This document shows positions 14,080 through 17,435 of a stretch of 17,435 nt of DNA, in pieces. The stretch's first letter is position 1; the number at the start of each line of letters is the position of its first letter. The position numbers and the translations under genes are program-made. The stretch comes from an uncultured Eubacteriales bacterium (GTDB lineage: Bacteria > Bacillota > Clostridia > Lachnospirales > Anaerotignaceae). The stretch covers positions 1 through 17,435 of the forward strand of contig CABPCX010000008.1 of the NCBI GenBank assembly GCA_902406135.1. Reading direction: 5' to 3'. The notes below the pieces were generated by a model. It saw nothing but the letters and a program-made list of their open reading frames with translations. It was not told where the DNA came from and searched no databases.

Positions 14080-14493
14080 TCAAATGACAAATTTTCTTAC
14101 CTGATCGGGAACAGCTGATAAAGGAGCGCTGTAAATCAGTGCAAAGTCAACATTGTAATCATTTGAAATTCTATCGAGGATTTCACATAAGTTTTCAACA
14201 TCCTCTGAGTTAAGTGATCTGATTATATTATTCAAACCGTCAACAAATATTTTCTGTATGTCTCCGTTCTGGGAGAGAATTCCATAAATGAATCCTATGA
14301 AAACTTCATAGTCACAAATTTTAAACATCGATGTTTCAACAAATCTTATACCGTAGTGTAAGTCATACATATGTCTGTTGTCATCATCAATAAATACAAC
14401 ATTACCGTCAATGGTTTTGGAAGCCTCATTGGCCATATCAATGAGTCTTTTAGTTTTACCCTGTCCTTTTTCACCTGCAAGAATCTGAATCAT
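14080..14493 (-). CDS. Small P-loop ATP-binding protein of unknown function
   Basis: A 137-residue protein consisting of one P-loop core. Walker A is GEKGQGKTKR (residues 7-16). VVFIDDDNRHMYDL follows the second strand. Walker B is KIFVDGL (81-87), and DFALIYSAP (117-125) is the next core strand, in the position of a sensor. It is too short to be a full RecA, AAA or kinase domain and carries no extra domain. GGGGG precedes ATG 14493. It is preceded on its strand by the acidic hypothetical gene at 14666-14932, with 172 AT-rich bases between them and no clear terminator. Similar stand-alone proteins occur in Clostridia, to my knowledge without a known role. Confidence 0.75.
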   Translation of the reverse strand: MIQILAGEKGQGKTKRLIDMANEASKTIDGNVVFIDDDNRHMYDLHYGIRFVETSMFKICDYEVFIGFIYGILSQNGDIQKIFVDGLNNIIRSLNSEDVENLCEILDRISNDYNVDFALIYSAPLSAVPDQVRKFVI

Positions 14494-14665
14494 GGTAATT
14501 CCCCCTTTATTTGTTGTGGTATTTTATTAATTTTTCTATACTCTTATAATTCTTTAAAAGTTTTGTAAATCCTTCTTTAAATCGTCCAAAATAATTTACA
14601 TATTTTTATGACAAATTTTGTTGAACATATATCTATACATTTATTTTATTCAGCATTTTTTACTA

Positions 14666-14932
14666 TTAGTCACATACATAGTCGAACCAGTCCCACTCGC
14701 AGGCCGCTATATCCCTGGCTGTCATCTCAGCGGGAGCTTCCAAAGTACCGAAAATAGTGACGAAATCATGGTAAAGCTCGCCTTCAATTATGGCGTCGCC
14801 TGTTATCGTATAAGTATTTTCTTCATTTTCAACGGTTTCTATGTACTGGCCTATTAAAATTACGTCTTCGCCTTCAAGCTCAATTTTATTATATTCCTTC
14901 TCTATATCCTCATTAGTAAAATCAAATCTCAT
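14666..14932 (-). CDS. Acidic 88-residue hypothetical protein
   Basis: MRFDFTNEDIEKEYNKIELE starts a very acidic protein. Its middle reads like beta strands (DVILIGQYIETV, NTYTITGDAII), and it ends in ACEWDWFDYVCD, with aromatic residues and two cysteines. GGAGGTG is well spaced before the ATG, and a TATAAT (minus strand, 14979-14974) lies further upstream. I do not recognise a family. Neighbours are the P-loop protein on the same strand and the divergent exonuclease. The coding call rests on the ribosome site and the protein-like composition. Confidence 0.65.
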   Translation of the reverse strand: MRFDFTNEDIEKEYNKIELEGEDVILIGQYIETVENEENTYTITGDAIIEGELYHDFVTIFGTLEAPAEMTARDIAACEWDWFDYVCD

Positions 14933-15016
14933 ATAAGCACCTCCATTAATTAAATTTTACCATCTGCCAGACAATTATACAATATCAAAAATTATTGGGC
15001 TTAAAGCCAAATAGTG

Positions 15017-15044
15017 TTGTACTTATCAAAAAAAATGTTATACT
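15017..15044 (+). promoter_or_regulatory. Promoter of the exonuclease gene
   Basis: TTGTAC (15017-15022) and TATACT (15039-15044) are 16 bases apart, with an extended -10 TGT at 15036-15038. It lies 52 bases before the start codon. Confidence 0.55.
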
Positions 15045-15096
15045 TATTTAGTACCTGTTTTTATGCAGGCTTAATCAATTCTTTGGAGGACACTTA

Positions 15097-15846
15097 ATGA
15101 ACTATATTGTTTTTGATCTTGAATTTAATCAGTCCTTTGACTTTAAAACAGGTTCATCACCGGCAAGCAATCCCGAATGTCCCTTTGAGATAATACAGAT
15201 AGGTGCCGTTAAACTTGATTCTAATCTCGAAACTGTTGGATATTTTAATTATTATATAAAACCGGTAATATATAAACGCATACACCCTTATGTGGAAAAA
15301 ATAACCGGCATTACCCAGGAAATGCTGGACAGCGGTCATAATTTTTCCGAAGTATATGAGGCCCTCTGCGATTTTGCGGACCCCTCGGAAGATATTTTCT
15401 GCTCCTGGGGAAGCGATGACATTAAGTCTCTTTACAGAAATATAAGATACCATAAACTTAAAGCTTCAAAGATTCCTGACCGATATATGAATATACAAAG
15501 CTTTGCCACATCATATCTTAAATATGAGCCCGGCAGATCCATAGGACTTAAAAATGCAGTTGAACTTTTGAATATAAAGATAACTTCTGATTTTCATAAT
15601 GCTCTTAATGATGCTGTCTATACGGCTGAAGTATTCAAACTGGTAAAACCCGAAGTTCTTGTTACCGAAAGGTTTAAAGCTTCCGATATTAAAACAGGAA
15701 AAATAAAGGCTAAACAGGGCAGAATAAATACAAAACTGCTTTTTAAATACTTTACCCAGTCTCTGGAGCGCGAACTTACTCCCGAGGAAAAGGCCATAAT
15801 AAAAACCGCCTATAAATTTGGCAGGAATAACACCTATGACCTTTGA
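15097..15846 (+). CDS. DEDDh 3'-5' exonuclease (KapD/RNase T-like)
   Basis: A 249-residue protein whose first 185 residues form a DnaQ/RNase T-type exonuclease domain. VFDLEFN supplies Asp7 and Glu9, WGSDD supplies Asp107 or Asp108, and FHNALNDA supplies His167 and Asp172, completing the DEDDh metal-dependent site. PYVEKITGITQEML is the usual family element after strand three. The last 60 residues are basic and then acidic-helical (LERELTPEEKAIIKTAYKFG) and may bind nucleic acid or a partner. The layout resembles KapD, the inhibitor of the sporulation kinase pathway in Bacillus, but many related RNases share it. GGAGG precedes ATG 15097. The gene is monocistronic, with its own promoter and terminator. 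Confidence 0.88.
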   Translation: MNYIVFDLEFNQSFDFKTGSSPASNPECPFEIIQIGAVKLDSNLETVGYFNYYIKPVIYKRIHPYVEKITGITQEMLDSGHNFSEVYEALCDFADPSEDIFCSWGSDDIKSLYRNIRYHKLKASKIPDRYMNIQSFATSYLKYEPGRSIGLKNAVELLNIKITSDFHNALNDAVYTAEVFKLVKPEVLVTERFKASDIKTGKIKAKQGRINTKLLFKYFTQSLERELTPEEKAIIKTAYKFGRNNTYDL

Positions 15847-15884
15847 TTAACGGGTCAAATTTTGTATAATATGACATAATTCTC

Positions 15885-15921
15885 AAAGACAAGTGTATTT
15901 TCACGAAAAACACTTGTCTTT
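15885..15921 (+). terminator. Terminator of the exonuclease gene
   Basis: A perfect 12-bp stem AAAGACAAGTGT (15885-15896) / ACACTTGTCTTT (15910-15921) with a 13-base loop, then ATATTCTTT. The right arm is repeated as CACTTGTCTTT at 15943-15953. Confidence 0.8.
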
Positions 15922-15931
15922 ATATTCTTTA

Positions 15932-15940
15932 TGCTATAGT
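15932..15940 (+). promoter_or_regulatory. Extended -10 promoter of the riboswitch transcript
   Basis: TGC followed by TATAGT forms a good extended -10. A TTGTCT at 15914-15919, in the terminator's right arm, is 15 bases upstream and may act as a poor -35. Transcription would begin near 15947. Confidence 0.45.
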
Positions 15941-15950
15941 ATCACTTGTC

Positions 15951-16059
15951 TTTGCAATATAGACACTCTGGAGAGTCTCCGTTATGGAGCGCCGAAGGTG
16001 TACAGCGTATTTTACGCTTATCTCTCAGTCAAAAGGACAGGGGCGCAATATGCTGCAAA
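15951..16059 (+). ncRNA. Glycine riboswitch aptamer (gcvT-type)
   Basis: The glycine aptamer core is present in order: CTCTGGAGAG (15967-15976), GCGCCGAAGGTG (15989-16000), an AGCGT/ACGCT hairpin, CTCTCAG (16022-16028) and TCAAAAGGACAGGG (16029-16042). The ends pair as TTTGCA (15951-15956) with TGCAAA (16054-16059). It lies in the leader of an AGCS symporter, a known target class of this riboswitch, and is followed directly by a terminator. There is one complete aptamer only. The gene-free stretch 15847-16147 is fully used by the terminator, promoter, aptamer and second terminator. Confidence 0.92.
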
Positions 16060-16074
16060 TGTTCTACTCTTTGG

Positions 16075-16107
16075 AGAGCTTACGCAAACGCGGAAGCTCT
16101 TATTTTT
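16075..16107 (+). terminator. Riboswitch expression-platform terminator
   Basis: Stem AGAGCTT (16075-16081) with CGC, one mismatch and an AAAC loop, closing on GCG and AAGCTCT (16094-16100), followed by TATTTTT. The 5' side, TTTGGAGAGCTT, looks like the beginning of a second glycine aptamer that has become the terminator arm. Confidence 0.8.
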
Positions 16108-16147
16108 ATGCTTTTATAAAGTAAATAAAATTAAAGGGGAAAAGAAA

Positions 16148-17435
16148 ATGGAAACAATTTTGCAATTCGTTAAATCGGCTAACAGTATTATGTGGAACTC
16201 ACTTCTGCTCATTATCCTGTGCGGTACTGGTATCTACTATACTTTCAGGCTCAGATTTATCCAGGTAAGAAAATTCGGTGAAGCTTTTAAGCTCGTATTC
16301 AGCAACATCAAGCTTAAAGGCGCAAAAAGTAAAAACGGCGAGATGAGTTCTTTCCAGGCTCTGCAACTGCCATAGCGGCTCAGGTCGGTACAGGTAACCT
16401 TACAGGTGCTGCTACAGCCCTTATCGGCGGTGGTCCCGGTGCAATCTTCTGGATGTGGCTCAGCGCATTTTTCGGGATGGCAACTATTTACGCAGAGGCA
16501 ACTCTCGCTCAGAAATATAAAGTAGTGAAAGACGGAGAAACAAACGGCGGTCCCGTTTATTACATAAGACAGGCATTTAAAGGAAACTTCGGTAAATTCC
16601 TTGCCGCTCTTTTTGCTGTGTTTATTGTACTTGCCCTCGGATTTATGGGTAATATGGTACAGTCAAACTCCATCGGAGCTGCATTCTCATCAGTATTCCA
16701 GGCAAGAAACGTCAATATTCCTCCTCTCGCGGTAGGTATCGTAATAGCTGTTGTTGCTGCATTTATATTTATCGGAGGTACATCAAGACTTGCATCCGTT
16801 GTAGAAAAACTTGTACCTTTAATGGCCTGTGTATATATCGTAGGAAGCCTTATCCTCATCTTTATGCACATAGGACAGGTACCCGTTGCATTCGTTACAA
16901 TAATTAAGGCTGCATTTGAGCCCCAGGCTGTGCTTGGTGCCGCTGCAGGTATCGGCGTAAAAGAAGCCATCAGATACGGTGTTGCAAGAGGTCTTTTCTC
17001 AAATGAAGCCGGTATGGGTTCAACACCCCACGCTCATGCAAGAGCCGTTGTAAAAACACCCCACGAACAGGGTCTTACAGCTATGATGGGTGTATTCATT
17101 GATACATTTATCATCCTTAACCTTACAGTATTCTCAGTGCTCACAACAGGCGCTATGGAAAGCGGAAAAGACGGTATTGCCCTTACTCAGCAGGCTTTTG
17201 TACAGGGATTCGGAAGCTTTGGCGACATATTCATTGCCATCTGTCTTCTTTTCTTCGCTTTCTCAACAATACTCGGCTGGCACTTCTTCGGAAAAATCAA
17301 TGCTGAATATCTGTTTGGTAAAAAATGTGAAAAAATCTATTCTCTTATAGTAGTAATATTCATCGTTATCGGCTCAACTCTTAAGCTTGACCTCGTATGG
17401 GAACTTACAGACTTCTTCAACGGTCTTATGGTAAT
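16148..17435 (+). pseudogene. AGCS alanine/glycine:cation symporter, frameshifted and cut by the window end
   Basis: A sodium:alanine/glycine symporter of the AGCS family. Codons 1-71 read in the first frame up to GEMSSFQAL. The frame then closes at TAG (16373-16375), while the next frame from 16363 carries straight on with ATAIAAQVGTGNLTGAATAL, the conserved AGCS signature. That frame stays open to the window end, including GVARGLFSNEAGMGSTPHAH and about seven further membrane segments. One base is missing in the CTGCAA neighbourhood (16361-16366). No start codon with a ribosome site opens the second frame. AAAGGGG (16133-16139) precedes ATG 16148. The upstream glycine riboswitch supports glycine or alanine as substrate. 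A true frameshift, a consensus error and (least likely) programmed shifting remain open. Confidence 0.85.

Noticed and set aside
16060..16107. Second complete glycine aptamer
   Set aside because: Only the GGAGAG start is present. The GCCGAAGG and CAAAAGGACAG parts are missing and the strand folds into a terminator.
15893..16147. N-terminal extension of the symporter through the riboswitch
   Set aside because: The frame is open by chance. The DNA there is the terminator, promoter and aptamer, and ATG 16148 has AAAGGGG before it.

Overview
The window looks like chromosome of a low-GC, Gram-positive, endospore-forming anaerobe of the class Clostridia, probably Lachnospiraceae-like. The grounds are AT-rich intergenic DNA, strong GGAGG-type ribosome binding sites, an intact mother-cell sporulation sigma factor (SigK), a glycine riboswitch in front of an alanine/glycine symporter, and small families common in that group (DUF134, DUF3795, DUF6472, YHYH). 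I see no tRNA, rRNA, CRISPR array, insertion sequence or phage gene. Genes sit on both strands in short operons separated by clear hairpin terminators.

Layout. 1-1480: a YkvI-like transporter (minus) behind a ~230-nt leader with competing helices. 1791-4270 (plus): a BlaI-type repressor, an M56/BlaR1-type sensor protease interrupted by one in-frame TAG, and a secreted stalk-domain protein whose C-terminal domain is a close copy of the sensor's C-terminal domain. 4274-5632: an XRE regulator divergent from a 51-residue membrane peptide and a secreted YHYH protein. 5643-6768: an E. coli GapA-type GAPDH. 6888-7398: a zinc-ribbon protein and a small acidic protein. 7457-8177: sigK with a sigma-K-like promoter and no room for a pro-sequence. 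8240-8752: a GyrI-like effector-binding protein broken by one in-frame TAA. 8754-11122 (minus): a tight four-gene operon of DUF134 regulator, LarA-type racemase, NifX-like protein with a His/Cys tail, and DUF6472, driven by one strong promoter carrying two copies of a 16-bp near-palindromic element. 11164-12738 (minus): a serine hydrolase and a DUF3795 Cys-rich protein. 12732-13960: a malic enzyme whose promoter shares its -35 region with the divergent hydrolase promoter. 14080-14932 (minus): a small P-loop protein and an acidic hypothetical protein. 15017-15921: a DEDDh exonuclease. 15932 to the end: glycine riboswitch, terminator and an AGCS symporter with a one-base frameshift; the gene runs off the window.

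The most interesting parts are (a) the BlaI / M56 sensor / secreted protein locus, where sensor and neighbour share a paralogous extracellular domain, (b) the self-contained LarA-NifX-DUF6472 operon with its candidate DUF134 operators, and (c) the unidentified structured leader of the YkvI-like gene. Three otherwise well-preserved genes each carry a single lesion (TAG, TAA, minus one base). This points either to recent gene decay or to consensus errors in the assembly, and should be settled before function is argued.
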